NCBI GenBank assembly: GCA_030248065.1
Contig: JASAMV010003826.1
Coordinates: 45,825 to 109,824, forward strand
Length of the DNA: 64,000 nt
DNA from: Rhynchonema sp. JSB1_4
Taxonomy: Eukaryota; Nematoda; Chromadorea; Monhysterida; Xyalidae
Direction: 5' to 3'
Positions 36,701 through 50,477 of the stretch are shown piece by piece; the first letter of the stretch is position 1; each line of letters opens with the position of its first letter. The notes beneath the pieces are model-generated. The model saw only the letters and a list, made by a program, of their open reading frames with translations. It was not told the origin of the DNA and made no database searches. The position numbers were made by a program, and so were the translations under genes.

Positions 36701-39700
36701 AGAAAGTGAATTGTCTGAGTACACGTAGTTGTGGACTGACAACGATTCACGTACCCCGGAAATGACAAAAACTGCTCCACCAAAGGTCACCAACTGCACT
36801 GAACAAACAAACGGGGAAAAATGAAACTAAATTTAGTAGGGTAGTCTATCATTCATTCGAAAGTTGTATCAAGATATCAACTAAAAAACATTGAATGTAA
36901 CCATAAACGGCCCGAAGAGATCAACAGATACGTACTTGCATAACCGTCACCAAAAAGGCCCAGGTTGTGACACAATGACAGACATTTTAGCGGTCTTGAT
37001 TTTGGTAAACGTTGTTATGATGACTACGCGCTGTGAAACATCAATGAATGACGAACAACACAATAGCTCATTGATGTTTCACAGAGCATTCAGCCATAGC
37101 CTTCGCCAGAGCGCACATTTATGCGCGTCACCGTAGAAGCCCCGCCCCCCGTCAACGCACCAAGTGTGCCCTGTCTTGTTGCCATGTGTGCCCGCGGCGA
37201 TGCATCGGCCTTGGCGTCGTACTGACCGAGACTGGCCACCTTCTTGAGTGCCGTTGCCGCCCGCGCCGACCGTCGCATCGCGGGACTCGGTGTCCGCGAT
37301 GGGGGCGCGGGCGACCGCAGCACATTACTACTGCTGTTGTTGTTGTTACCGACAGTGGCTGGTGGTGTGGTTGACACCGACAATCGCAACTGTGACTTGC
37401 CCTGTGGGCGCGGACTGGCGGGCGGATGCAGTTGCGGGGTGGAGGGGGCGACAAGCGACGGGCCAGACGATGATGTCTGCGTGTGCGGGTGTTGTTGTTG
37501 CTGGTGTCCGCCGGTCGAATTCAGGACTGGCGCTGACGCACACGGATGATCGGACATGGCGATGGCCGCCGTCGTGCTCAATGTCTGCAATGAGACAACA
37601 GGACCTACATACAGATGGGTTGTACACGCAGGTGCAGCTGCAATGTGACTGTGCGCTTGCTTGATGGTGAGAGTGTGTGAGGCTGCCGGCTCAAGCTCAG
37701 GTTATATGGCTGGCTGGCTGATGTTTCACAGCACAAACGCATGAAATCGTGCACGCCGTTGGGACTGTGCTGAATTCGTGATGTATTCAAACCGTGAAAC
37801 ATCGGATCTCAATTGCGAACGCGATTCATACGTCAGACTGATACCCACCGTCAACACAGCACACGGCAAAGGTTAGCCCAATCAAAAGTCATGTATAATT
37901 TATGCTAGCCAAATGAGAGTTCAGCCCCAAGAAATAGTAGGATTGTCCATAAGGTACCCGCAAGCTCTATGGGCCCCAAAATAAGTCAAAACAATGAGAT
38001 ACAAGTTATTTGCTCCGCTTGTAAACAGCACACACGAGCAGGGAACACCGCATTTCATCAGCAAAAGTATTGCGCGAAGAAGCTCAGCTAAGATCAACAC
38101 AATATTGCTCAAAACAAACCCAAGCCAAAGCCAGTGCACACCATGTCCATGGGTGACTGATGTTGCAATGACAATTGGACGAGGTATACACAGGCTTGTG
38201 GAACATCGACAATCACAACATTGCGGCACACGTACATACACTCATGGCTAACAGACTGTGGGTGTGGGAATCGTGATCATGAGCACACATTTGTGTGGTG
38301 TAATGCAGACATAAAAAAGTAAGGATGTGAAATACAGATAGCATCGGGGTGTACACAAACAGCACATGGATTGGTGTGGACGCGAACAACACGAGAAAGT
38401 TGGCGAATGTGGGTGACGATGAGAGTGAGCAAGCTGCCGCTGCGCACTGTCTTCTGCTGCTATAAATCGGTGGGTGGCCTGATGTTTCACGCGCGTAGCA
38501 CATTTACAGTAAATACCTTGTGATCGCGAGCGCGGCGGTCGACGCCAGGTGGATCTGGCACTGATCCGACGCACCAACTGTTTCATGTTCATTCGTGGAC
38601 TCGAATGCGGCACGCGTGTGGACTGCGATCGACCAACCACTGACGATGACTGAGTGGGGCAAGTGGACTGAAGATGATGGTCAATGATCGGTGCCGACAG
38701 TGGTCCTGCGCCTGCACCAGCACGATGCGGGGACGTTGCGGCACGTTGAGGCAACGGACTGTTCGACTGCGGCGCTCGCAGTGCCGTCGGCAGCAGTGCC
38801 CGTGTGCCGACAGATGGTGCGGCGGTGCGTGCACGTTTCAGCTGCACCGGCTTGTTGTTCATCTTGTTATTGTGTCTGTCCATGCCAGTGGCTGCCACCG
38901 ATGTGTGACATCGTCTTGTACGTGCCAGCTCGGGCGCCGGTGATCGTGAACGAGCGCTGGACGACGGTGACTGTGTGCCCGACGTCATCGATCCACCACC
39001 TATTCGACACCGCTGGAACATCTGATCCAACGCATCTCCTTCTGGCAGCTCAAATCGATCCGTGTCATCACCACTGCCATAATCCGGCGTCTCACTTCGC
39101 CCCGAGTCGGGTGTGGGCGTTTGCAACACCTCCTGCAGACGGCGTTGGTCGGCGAAGAACTTGTCGAACGGCGACATGGGTGTCAATGGTGATCGCGGGT
39201 CATTGACGGACTCGCCCGACGGCTCCTCGCTCGATATCAGCTACAATGAACGCAACCCAACATTTGCACACAACTGGTCCCAAAAAAACGAGAAAGATTT
39301 TGGTTTACGGATTGCACAAAAGCACTTTACAACAGAGGCTATAGTAATCCTGTGCAGCCAAACTCCAGTCTCCCGCAGCCACAATAAGATTACAAAAGCG
39401 GAGAGTGGAATAGGGCGCGATCTACAAGAATCGCTACGGACAAAAAATGAGGCGCCGCGCACGGACATAGAACTGAAAAGAAAGGAACGGTTTGATTGTT
39501 AGATCATAAAACTAAACTAAGCATTCCACCCGATTATATACTGCATTCAATAAGACCAAACAGATCTCGATAAAATGAAATGAGCACCCGTACTACTGCA
39601 TTTTCCAAAATGATATCACTTTACACTTAGCAGCACCGCAAGACTACACATGAGCAAAAGCAATCAACCAATGGATATCTGCAACTCAAATTATGTGATG

Positions 39701-42700
39701 GTTTATAAACGAAGGACCACACTGCACTGCACTGTCTTTCTGACTAGAAACACAATAAATACCAAAATTAACTCATTAAGAACTGGCAAAAGAAACACAA
39801 TCACCAACCAATCACCAGCACGAACATCAACTCAAGAACACTGGACGCTCGTTGTTTGCAAACTATAGATGTACTTTTCTGTGCACATACCGATCCCATA
39901 ACGGCACACACTAACTAAACTCTACTAAAAATATGGCGTCACCGCACACAACAGCCACTTGAGAATGGGACCCGGAGAATCACACATCTATCACACACGC
40001 ACACGCTTGAGTGAGCGGTATTGAACAGGATGAGTTGAGTCCGATGGCGGTCCAGTTCGCTGACTCCACTCGGATTGAACGACGAATTGGCCATTTCCAA
40101 CGTTATGGTATCGCTAACAAATGTCACCAAATTGTATTCTGATTTTGAAAATGCATTTGACAATGTCCCCAATTTGAACTTTGACTTCGCAAATGCATGT
40201 CATAATGACCCAATTTGTATATCGACTTTGCCAGTGCTTTTGCGAATCGCATTTGTTGCGCGACGTGTGTTGGAAGCCACGCTTTCGAGCATAAGCTACT
40301 TCTTGAGACTGCTCAATCTGATGGATCCGAAAGCCGGTTCATCTCAGCGAGTTCAATACCACCCACGAACCAAAACAGGAGCGGCACAGCGTGTCACACA
40401 CACTCTAGTGAACGGATAACGCAAACAGGGAGGTCCATATAATTATGGACTACGGTAGCCGAGCGTGAGAGAGTAGAGAGGGCACTTACGGTCTGCACCG
40501 ACTGCGAAAGCGCGGTTGCTGTCAGTCGCTGTTGTTGCTAGAATTAAGGAGTTACCGTGTGACAGGCAGCAAGCCATTTCAACTGATTATGTGACCACAC
40601 AAACCTACGGTAGCGCGTATGTTCGCACATACTTACATACAGGAATCCAAATCAATGCTTGTACTGTTTCTACGGAGCTGCAAACGCGGCCGTTTGTTTG
40701 GAAATAAACTGAGCAGCGGCAAACTCAAAACATGTGTCACATTCAAACAAAACTAGTAGCTGAGCAGTTAACAATGTCCGCTTTTACACCGAGCGAGACA
40801 GATACATGTATCACTCCTATAAACTTATACAATAAACGACTTCCAAAGTGCATACAATGTGGTCTAAACACCTACTCCTACTGTATGTTCATTCGGAATT
40901 CGCGTAGAATATCTTTGCTGAGACGTATGGTATCAAGCTTGGTCATTTTGTACAGCCCTTCCGACATCATACAAAAGGCGTCCATGGGGACCATAGAAAT
41001 TTTAGATTCGGGTTCAGCACGTCCATTCAGTCATGAGAAAGAAACGGAAATATCACGGATCACCGGCGCATCATACCGACGCACAAAGACACGTCTAACT
41101 GTAAAATTGGTGACGCATATGGTCGGACACTATCGTTGACATGTTGCATCTGATGACGAGGGGCCGCAACATCGCATGTTTGACAGGCTTGATTGATTAA
41201 TGATTTGCGTCAACAATACTGCGAACGATAACATGCGTCAGCTATTTCCCAATTAACCCACACACACACACACACTCGCACACAACAACATTGACCCATA
41301 CCGTCTCGAGCATGTCAGTGCCGGTCGTGACGTCATCATCAGATGGTCCTGCCTTCGTCGGTCGATTGAATGGATCGGATGTGCCATAAAGCTCTGACGT
41401 GCACATGCACAACACCACAACGTGTTGCACTATGTCGATCACCACAACGCCGTCGTCCGTGCCGAATGCCAGACTGCATAAATGGTCGGAATGAAACATT
41501 AACTGGCTGCGGGTGGAAGTGACTTTCCCGGCCTAAGTTCATTCTAATTTATTCGGGAACTGTTACTAGTGCTTTTCGCAAATTATTGTGTGTGTGTGTG
41601 AACTTCACACACCGTGAACCCACCACATTTTTTTCGGTCACCATAAACGAATAGTCACTGGTGGTGGAGCGACAGAGAGAACGCCAAGCGCTCTCCTATA
41701 CACAGTAGGGTGGTCCAAAAGAACTGGAGCGTAAATTGTGCGCTGTGTATTGTGGTGCTGAAGTTGAAGTATTATTTTGGATAAAAACGACAGTGTGTTC
41801 GTTATCACGCTCTATTCATTCTGTGTACCAATTGCTTTTCTGCGGAAATGAATTTTCAATTGTTAACTTGTTTTCATAATTGTTCAATGCAAGAACAAAA
41901 GCCATTAGGTATGGATCGGTGTTGTGCCTGATGCATATACTGGCAGGCGGAAAAAAAACCGGTTTTTTTCCGGAAAAAAAACCGAAAAAAAACCGTTTTT
42001 TTCCGAGACCCGAATACTTTTCCATTTATTTTTCCGTGGGTACCTTTTCGGTCTTTGATCGGAAAAATATCGGTACTTTATTCCAGTTTTTCCAAAAAAT
42101 TGTAATGCAAAACCGATGAGTTTTTCGATTTTAGTGAAAAATTGGCTCGAGCACAAAAATTAACCGGCCTAAAATGGTCCAAAAAGCGTGTAAAGCAAGT
42201 GTTTTCGACTGACTTCAACACTCTTCAAGAGCACTCTCGTCACGTCGAACAAATTTTGCACTGAAATTGTTATATTTTTCGAAATTACGTTCTTAAGTAC
42301 TGGAAAAGTATTTGGAAAAAAAACGGTTTTTTTTCGGAAAAAAAACCGTTTTTTTTCCACCAAAAATAAAAAACGGTTCTTTATGACAGTATACTGATGC
42401 ATCCTGCATCGTTCTGTGTTTTAAGCGGTGTCGCTGAAGGTTGTTGATGATTCACGATCCGGATCTTATGTGGACCACAATCACCGTCATTGTGCACTTA
42501 CAGTCCATAGGCGGTGTTCAACGTCAGGGCCTTGATGTTTTGCGGAGTTTGAGGCGACGTCCATGCCGACAGACACACCAAATCCGGTTGGTAGCCGGCG
42601 GGACGACGGAATGCGCCACCACGCACTTTGCACGGAATGAAACTGTAAATCGACGACAAAAACATTATACGACGTGCCCAACACAAGACTAGACGCATCA

Positions 42701-45700
42701 CCAAGCTTGACAGTGTTACAAAACCGACTTATAGTATTTCATTCTAACAATAAATTCGAAGAGATAGTGTGCTACATACCCGTTAGAGAAATACTCCTCA
42801 CTGGTGGCCACCGATGACACACTGTCACTCGATTGGTGTCGTGTGCGTGCACTGGTGCCTGCAGCTGGTGTATGTGATGTTTCATCGGCTGCTGTATTGT
42901 TAGTGGATGGTTGTGGTGGAGGAACATTGATAAGCACATCGTCTGTTCCAGATGTTGTTGTTGCACCCATCATCGGCACGTGGATTACCTTGAAACATCA
43001 GGCAACATAGTGTACCCATATACGCGAGTGTCGCGGGACTACTTCCTAAATGTAACAGCGATGATGGGCATGGTAACCGTCGATAACTCAATGCAACAAG
43101 TTTCGGATGGCTCTAAGTTTTAGGTGTCAAAAGGGACTAAGGCCAAAAATCTTAACAAAAAGTCAAAACTTTAGGTTACATTGGCACCAGATTCTAACTT
43201 TTGTGTCATTTGGCACCTAAGAGCACACACATATGTTGGAACCCACCGGTATATCATTGCAGGTCTCCTGTCTGACGAAGTCGAAAAGGGTGACATTGCC
43301 AGCATTTGATGCGGCGACGAATTGCCTCGAATGACAACACAACGCCATCTGATTGATGGCCATCAGATTGCCATCCTTACCCATCAACGACATCGCATCG
43401 CCGGAGGGTCGCTCGAAGTGACGCGACCCCTTCAGCTTGTAGAGCATGTGCAGATTCTCCGACGACGCGTCCCAAAATTTGATCAGCCCGTCTAGATGCC
43501 TGAAACAGTATAGTGGTCACAGGATGGCATTATTACCACTCGTGCTGCAGATATGAGTGAAAATATTTGGCAGATATGAGTGAAAATATTTGTGCCCCCT
43601 GTCTGTTTCGAACAGGAAACTTATGTTTAGACATAGATCCGGATGCATTCTGACATATATAGTCTCGTGAGAGGGTCCGAAACTATATATGCAGCTTTTA
43701 GACTGCTCTAAAATTATAAATCTTGCTCACATTGACTACACACTCCTTTTATGAGCCAACCTACCCGGTGAGTATGAGCGCAGCGTGACCTGAAGCGCTG
43801 CTGCCCCATGAACCACCAGTGAGAGGCCAGGGCTGAAACAAATCAAGATTATTATGTTCACGTTTGTTTGAGCCTCCTGGCTACAAACATTGATTTTACA
43901 ATAAAGTGAGACTACCAACAATAACACCAATACCGAATGCCAATTCCCCAAGAACGTGTTGCATTCAAATTACCCAATCTGGACACCATATATGATACGG
44001 TACTACTCCCTCGCAAATGCACCAGACCACTAAATATAGGACCGCATAGACATATAAAAAGAATGTGTTACTGAGACGGGCAGGTGAACAAGCAATAAAA
44101 GAAGCCTTCCGATTGTTGTCAGATGACGGAATATTAGTCAGATTATGTTCGAGATTTCAAGAAAAACCATCCCAGGATAGCCCGATATTGCGAAAGTGTT
44201 AGGTCACGACAAATGCCAGAAAATTTTAGCTAACAAGTTACTTTTACCGAGACATGAATGCCACAAATAAATTTTCATTCCAAAGTACTTACGGCGGTGG
44301 TCATGGGCTGCAACTTTCATACAACGAATTTCAATATGAAAACGAAACAATGATCAAGCATTCAAAGCACGCACGAGCACAACATTCTTGACGAAGAATG
44401 AATAAATATGAAACATCAGCCAGTCGGACACACACCTTGTCACTGTATGTCTGCCGTTTCTGTTTGGCGCCAACGGCATAAAACGCAGCTATCAGATCGG
44501 TGGGCACATCAACGTAGAATTGAACACTGGTCACAGGAGACTCGTGCACGTCCATCGGGTATGGATTCTCGAAGCACGGGTAACTGAATGAACATCACAG
44601 ATTTAAATCGATCGCAAGGTGCTCGACCCATGAAAACGAAGCCCGAGTCATCCAATAATTAACAAAACTAAGCCTGATGGTGGCCTTACCCAGCCGTTGT
44701 CAGATCAACGATCAAGAAGTCCTTTTTGAGCAGCACAGCGACGGCGTACGGATCCTGCGGTTCGTTGGCGTACGGCGATGTGCACAGCGTGCAGAATGAC
44801 ACGATTGGGTGCTCCATCTCGAGCATCGTCAGTGACTTGCCACCCTGCAGCAGCTGTGTTGATCATGTTAACTCTGGCGCAGTACTGTCACAGTGAGTGC
44901 AGTGAGTATTCCCTAACGATCGAAAGTCATCATCTCACTCAGCCTAGTTTGTAGTCGATCCATACCGACCGTACCGAACCCCGAATACTACCGTATCCGA
45001 CCTTCAACACAGTGACAGCAGGCAGCACGCCAGTTTCGTCCTGTGGCAGACCGCCATCGAATATCACCCATTCATCATCACTGCGTTTGCCGTGTCGCCA
45101 TTCGACCCGACCCATCGGTCGACATTTGCCGCCGTGTGGCGAGTGGGGGGCGAACACCTGCACGTCGTTTAATTGCAAACGTACACGACTGCAACGTTAT
45201 GCTGTTGCTGGTCCGGCGGGGGAAACTAGTGTGCCGCCCTCATTTTTGGACAGGAAAAGCAGCATACCTCCCTGGCGTAGGGCGAAGACCCAACTTTGGA
45301 ATAAATCATCTGTTGAGGTGGAAAATTGCACGTGTTTTTGCCTTTTTTATGAAGAATTTCCTACAAAAAAGGTATGTTGGCGATTTGTGTAAATGTTACC
45401 TAAAATCCCCTATTTTGCGATAAAAATCCCCATTTTGGGCCTAAGAATATATGTATTAGGCAAGAATTGGGGAAATTAGAGTACCCGGAGCAGGAGAAAC
45501 TAGTGTACTAGTGTACGATGGTCGGGAAAAATTAGTGCACACTAGATGGAGCATTGCAACAACACTGCGCCACGCTGTGCACAACCACATTGTGACACAA
45601 CTACGTTTTCTTGGGACACGTGTCCCCCGGTGCAACACCACTAACGATGACCTGACGCACCATTTCCACGAATGACACTTGAGCTGGACCACACTACCCT

Positions 45701-48700
45701 CCAATCTAACATCGTGACCACGACTGGATACCTGTGTGGGTTCCTTTGGTTGTTTCAGGTTCCAACTACTCAACGTGCCATCTTTGTGCGCGCACATGAA
45801 CTGTCGACCCTCGTGATGCCAACTGATGCTGCGCACTGGCTGCAAATACACAAATAAAGACTTAGTGGTGGTGAATAGCCTGAATGTTCAAGGCCAGCAA
45901 CACACGATCACACTCACATTTGGTGCGACGAATCGAGCCTCGGCCGTTCGTGATTTGAGGTCCCAAAGTGAAATGACGCCACAGTCGAAACCGATGAGAA
46001 GCTGAAATGGACGATATCGATACCAACACTGTAGATCAGACAAGAATATTTGCGTGTGTTGCATTCTCGAGTTCATTTCACTGATTATGTATTATATCAG
46101 GCAAGACGCCCAATTATCCCCCTGATTCTGAATCCTGCCCGCTAGGCCACGATGGTCTGCATGCCTGACCTGACACGCCCGATGCTCCATTAGACGAGGT
46201 AGTGATGAATAGCCCAAACCCATAGATACGTAGCTCATGTTTCTATTTTTCAATAATATGCCATTAGCGCCGCCTGCCTGCTGGCTGAGTGTAACTTTCA
46301 AGTGAGCTCCGTTGCGTCTCTCATTTAGCGAGCAGGCACTGTGTGGCAGCCTGTTACTCTTCGTTTGTTCATGTATGAAAACCGTCAGTAAACCCTTTGC
46401 CAGAGCCTGTACGCCCAGCTTCGTATATTGATCCTATTTATGTCATATAACGTGTGCATCCATCTTTGTATAGGCCGGGCAAAGCCACACGCGAGAAAGC
46501 AGGGTAACTAATGCCTGACCGCAGGTACGTACTGTATGTGCGCATGGCATACTAAGCTGGCTAACCGTGTCCCGTGATGTTTTCAGATGTATGCGTGGAA
46601 CATTGGCGGAAAAAACCTTAGCGAAATCTGCTCATAAACAAGGTGCTTAGGTCCACATGACGAAACATGTGCGGTGATCCCGTATGTATGTTCTCGGGTG
46701 CCAAACTGGTGATTCGCAAATTCGCAACCAGCCACAGGCCTTTTATTCACGTTTCATGGGTGCACATGTGGGTTCAGCAGTCCATGTGGGACGCCATTAA
46801 TAGTCGCAGTGCACGCAGACAGACGAGTGGAACACAGTCACAAGACCCGCAACTGCACGGTGCAATTACATGAGCCAGCGAGCTTCATTCGGTCATAAAT
46901 GCGAGCATCACAATCAAAACAGGCTCCCGGCTGCGCTTAAATTGCTCATCACATTTCGTTGGCTGCTGGTTTATGCTGTTCCTCGCTCACTGCTGCCATA
47001 GCTGTGGTGCACGTAATGAAGGTCACGAGGCCCGGGGCAAAAAATGCACGAAAAAGAGAAAATGAACAAACGCAACGCAATAATAATTAATAACCTTTGA
47101 ATCGTCTTCGGGACATTCGCTCAAATGCCGAACCGGACCGGGATGGTTGCGTTGTGAACTGTGAGAATCAATGAAATGCTTGCTATTTTAAACATGACGT
47201 GGGTTGCAGGGACTAAACAGATTGTTTTTTTACCAGGGGCCGTGTGTGTAGGCCTATGCCTATGTCCGCACCAGTCCCCAAGCCTAAATTCAGAGATAGC
47301 GACGTAGTACAAAAACAAAACCAGCAGTTTCGTCACCCTCTGCTTTGTCGGTATCCTATCACTCACAGATCAATGGCTTTGTTCCAGTTGATGACATAGC
47401 CAGACAGTTCAAATGTCTGTATGCCCAACGAGTACACGTTGCCTCGCTCGGTGCCCACATGCAGCCACTTGCTTTGGAAGGGTAAATGGATGCAGGACAC
47501 ACTGCAAGTGATATGTGATGTTACCGATGTTTCAATCATGTTTGGACTGTTAATCCAATTGTTTCGGCCGATGTGACCACGTGGTGCAATGTAATCGCAC
47601 TGACGATGTTCTGGTGACAATTTGTGAGAACAGCACGACACGGGCAATTCAAAAAACGACGGTGCAGTGCACACGGTGTGAAAACCAAGAACCTGAAACG
47701 TTTCCTTAGGTAAAGTCAACAATTGAAATACGTACGATTCGCGCTGCAACTGTAGACTGTGGACGATTTCCGGCCTTTTCTGCCGAAAATTCCACAAATG
47801 TATCGTATCGTCCTTACATGCTGATATGAGTGCACCCTGAAAAGTATACAGCACATAAAAATCGGTAAGTTGCTTGTGATGCACAGCTTAATTATGAAGT
47901 AAAAAACCACGACACAAGACACAGCCAAAGAAATAGACCTCATTCACAAGAAACTGTAATTGTAAGACGGCACATTCGCTCTCGTGCTTGAGTAGATAGT
48001 CTACACCCGGCTTGCCGAATCTAAACAGAGAGACATTGTTGTTTGCTCACGATAGTTTCAGAAATACAACAAATAGCAAAAATTGAGAAGAATGACTAAC
48101 ATTCTAATAGACCCGTTGCCAGTGCCGATCGCCAGTAGTTTCTGCACCGGATCAAACGCCATGCACTTGGGATCGTGTGGAAATCCATGTCGAACTATCT
48201 GAAATCGAAACCGCTGGTGAAACTAATGAACGTTTCACGTCTACATTGCCTTTGTTGCAAGGCCGGCTTAATCATGGGTTTCTAGTGACAAGGTTAAGCT
48301 GCTACTTGCTGATATTTCACTGAGGCACGAACAAAACAGGGGCTTTATTTTTATACAAAGCTCAGGCCCGGATTTTGACCTGCACTGCCCCCAGGAAACA
48401 CCTATCTGGGTGACCCTAGCGGCATTAGTGGGGAATCAACCTCTCCCTAACGACACCATTGGGTGACCCTGTTTTTGTAAATCCATTTTTGCTTCATTGA
48501 AAACGCTGTCTTGACCCCCGCTGCTTTGACGTTCTGTCGGGAGCAGCAGCCCGAGTATCCCAGAAGCCAGCATCAGAGCTTTGAAATACAGCCATTGGTC
48601 GAACAGCTTTCAACACTAGTTCACTGACCCTGGCCAGCCGAAAATCGGACGACGTAAGTGACTCCTTGATATCGAGGTCCATCTTTCCAGAGACGTTGTT

Positions 48701-48757
48701 CGACCGAAATCCATCCAACGCGGACGCCAACTTTTTCTTCGCCTTGTCCATGGTCAA
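30726..48757 (-). CDS. STXBP5: Tomosyn (syntaxin-binding protein 5 / 5-like)
   Basis: Tomosyn is a cytosolic SNARE regulator: WD40 beta-propellers plus a C-terminal R-SNARE that competes with VAMP for syntaxin/SNAP25. Exons, high to low: 48757-48629, 48198-48101, 48020-47939, 47836-47736, 47501-47367, 46001-45918, 45839-45732, 45157-45002, 44844-44690, 44583-44436, 43832-43765, 43499-43247, 42988-42780, 42642-42502, 41473-41302, 39240-38491, about 37587-37110, possibly 36545-36464, 35366-35250, 34400-34281, 34078-33947, 33680-33568, 33503-33413, 33239-33119, 31749-31520, 31129-31008, 30863-30726. Landmarks: VRHGFPHDP, SKWLHVGTERGN, SISWHHEGRQF, ENPYPMDVHESPVTS, VGAKQKRQTYS, GTDDGVVVIDIVQ, and an R-SNARE (LGEVEQRTAQM) ending KKWYHL with the central Arg present. 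One short exon between 47367 and 46001 was not found. The exons near 39 and 37.5 kb form a long Ser/Pro/Arg-rich insert. Confidence 0.95.
31287..31486. mobile_element. 200-bp TIR element in a tomosyn intron
   Basis: Ends GCGGACAAAACAGCGG and CCGCTGTTTTGTCCG are exact inverted copies (CGGACAAAACAGCGG). The interior is a degenerate run of GGCTTAGG/GGCTTGGG units, also present in the element at 35561-35836. Non-coding. Confidence 0.75.
32277..32715. mobile_element. About 440-bp element with AGCAGGTTTTTT termini
   Basis: AGCAGGTTTTTTTTTTC at the left and AAAAAACCTGCT at the right form inverted ends. The interior has repeated CTGGCTCA/TGAGCCAG units and a GCGCGAAGCGCG-like palindrome near 32570 that recurs at 62610 and 63360. 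It lies in a tomosyn intron and has no coding frame. Confidence 0.6.
35561..35836. mobile_element. 276-bp element with about 54-nt terminal inverted repeats
   Basis: The left arm begins CGGGCAATTGAGCAAAGCAC and the right arm ends GTGCTTTGCTCAATTGCCCG, with complementarity extending over about 54 nt (TTTGAGCAAGACCACTTTGA against its inverse). The interior is a GGCTTAGGCTTAG-type array. Located in a tomosyn intron upstream of exon 35366-35250. Confidence 0.85.
37031..37084. repeat. Minimal 54-bp hairpin of the TGAAACATCA family
   Basis: CTGTGAAACATCAATGA and TCATTGATGTTTCACAG are perfect inverses of 17 nt separated by about 20 nt. This is the shortest complete two-ended copy in the window and defines the likely terminal repeat. 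It lies in the tomosyn gene just past the 3' edge of the exon ending near 37110. Confidence 0.8.
41257..41282. repeat. (CA)n microsatellite
   Basis: A short CA/ACAC run just downstream, in transcript sense, of the tomosyn exon ending at 41302. A short GT run also occurs near 41590. Confidence 0.7.
41930..42400. mobile_element. A/T-rich fold-back element, copy 1
   Basis: Two palindromic blocks of GGAAAAAAAACCGG/CCGTTTTTTTTCC type, near 41945-42005 and 42310-42360, flank a unique middle. The ends read ATACTGGCAGGCGG and, inverted, CAGTATACTG. Block order and the internal motif TTAAGTACTGGAAAA match the copy at 57834-58250. No coding capacity; probably a MITE. It occupies a tomosyn intron. Confidence 0.75.
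43120..43220. repeat. Inverted-repeat element with TTAGGTGTCAAAAGG ends
   Basis: Begins TTTTAGGTGTCAAAAGGG and ends TTTGGCACCTAA, imperfect inverses. The left end matches the element at 2301. Intronic (tomosyn intron between exons 43499-43247 and 42988-42780). Confidence 0.5.
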
Positions 48758-50477
48758 TGTTTGTGGCTGGAACCTTGCTGTGGCAGAAGCAGCACGGCTA
48801 CGTCAAGCGCATTACCACCCAGTGCCTGAATCGGCTGTTCTTCATGTTCGGATGGTGCAATTACGCTAGACGCTAAATGAGTCAAGCCACTGTTACCGTC
48901 ACGGTACTTCTGCTCGCACCGGCTGTATTTCGTTATTTCACAAATAGTGTTGCATGATTCTCGTCTTGCATTACAATTATTGAATTATTACTATGATTTT
49001 GCTGAATTAGCTCCTGTGTACCGCAGCTGAAAACAAAGAATCAGGTGTGATTTTTTTGCAATATCGAATAAACTAGGCGACGTGAAATATGTGGTGACCA
49101 ATTGGCTGACTGCAAAAGCCATATTCATCACCACGCCAAGTTTTTTCATTTTCGTCCATATCGGATCCTAAATTATTGGTTAGCAACACATCACGGCAGC
49201 TGCGTGCACCGTGCAGTCAAGCCGGCTGTCACCTGACCGCCCCGCTTCACGAATAAAAAAATTCACAATGGTTAATATCACATAAGCTCATATTAGTTCA
49301 CGCTTATATTCATAGCAAAACGCAACGTCACACTTCCACCAGAGACGAACGTGAAAGGGGCAGGGCAGCAGAGTAAAATTGGCCACACACAGCAATTCAC
49401 AATTATCGCTATCAAATCACTGAAATTGACTGCACCGCTACGGCAAGTACCGTAGAATGTCAAAGAAGTCCCTTTGGGGTCTTACTTGGCACGTGCTTAG
49501 GATCAGACTGATAAAAAATACTTTCACAGATTTATAAGCCCTCGGAACACTTGTACCGCATGTGCAAGCACAACTGCGAAAAATATTTGGAAATACTTCC
49601 ACTTCCACATAGGCCCCCATTGGCATTCTCCGGTAATATGACAGGAACCATCCGTACCACAAATGGGCTCTACGCCATTTCAGGGCCAAGGCCAAAACTG
49701 GAAACTCGTAGCACACAGCTAGTCAGCGAAGCGCAGGAAGTGATTAAAAAACGGAAAGCATGCATGGAACGGGTTTGCGTTTCTACTTGCAGGCTTGTTT
49801 GACGAGGACATTAGATTGATATACGAAGGTTCACAACGGTAGGAACGCACACAACGCACCAAGCACTGCAGAGACATGTACACATGTTAACAGACTGACA
49901 GTGGTCGCAGGAAAAGGGTCCCGCTTTCCTCGGGCCAGTATTGTATGTATACCAGAAACATTACTTCGGTTATCCACAGTCTGCACCCAAAAATCTATTT
50001 ACTGATCAAACATGTGAATCAAAGTAGCGCAGCTATTTACATATAGAGAATTAAATAATGCTGTTAACATACAGAGCAATCACAAAAGGTGAATAATGCT
50101 CCTAACCATATTCAGGATGAGAAGCTAGTAAACTGTTGTAAACCGACGAAATACAGATTAACAAACCCAACATGAAAGCCCACAAGTAAAGAACACAATC
50201 CTGAAATGTCGAAGAATAAAATCTTTAAGTACATAGAACAACTTCCCAAAGTCAACCTTTTTAAATGGTCAAGTCAAATGAATAGCGACGCAATAAAAGG
50301 TCGTCAAATCTGATATAGAGCCCTTTAGACAGCGACGGAAACCCATCTGGTTCGAACGTCTATGAAAGACAGATTAATGAAAACAAAGATGACAAAAATA
50401 GAGGTGACCATCGTCGTTAGCTCAGTGTCAGAGTCGGACGAACAAACACTTGATATGATGACCGGGCATGCGGACGG

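Noticed and set aside
40075..41139. Plus-strand frames of 114 and 135 residues inside the long tomosyn intron
   Set aside because: No recognisable motif, no splice context and average composition; likely chance frames. They could be revisited with RNA data.
46060..46200. tRNA-like stretch
   Set aside because: A few stem-like segments around GATTCTGAATC, but no complete cloverleaf or A/B boxes in the right spacing.
49551..49802. Plus-strand 83-residue frame with a Lys/Glu-rich end
   Set aside because: A possible acceptor and donor are present, but there is no partner exon and no homology I can name.
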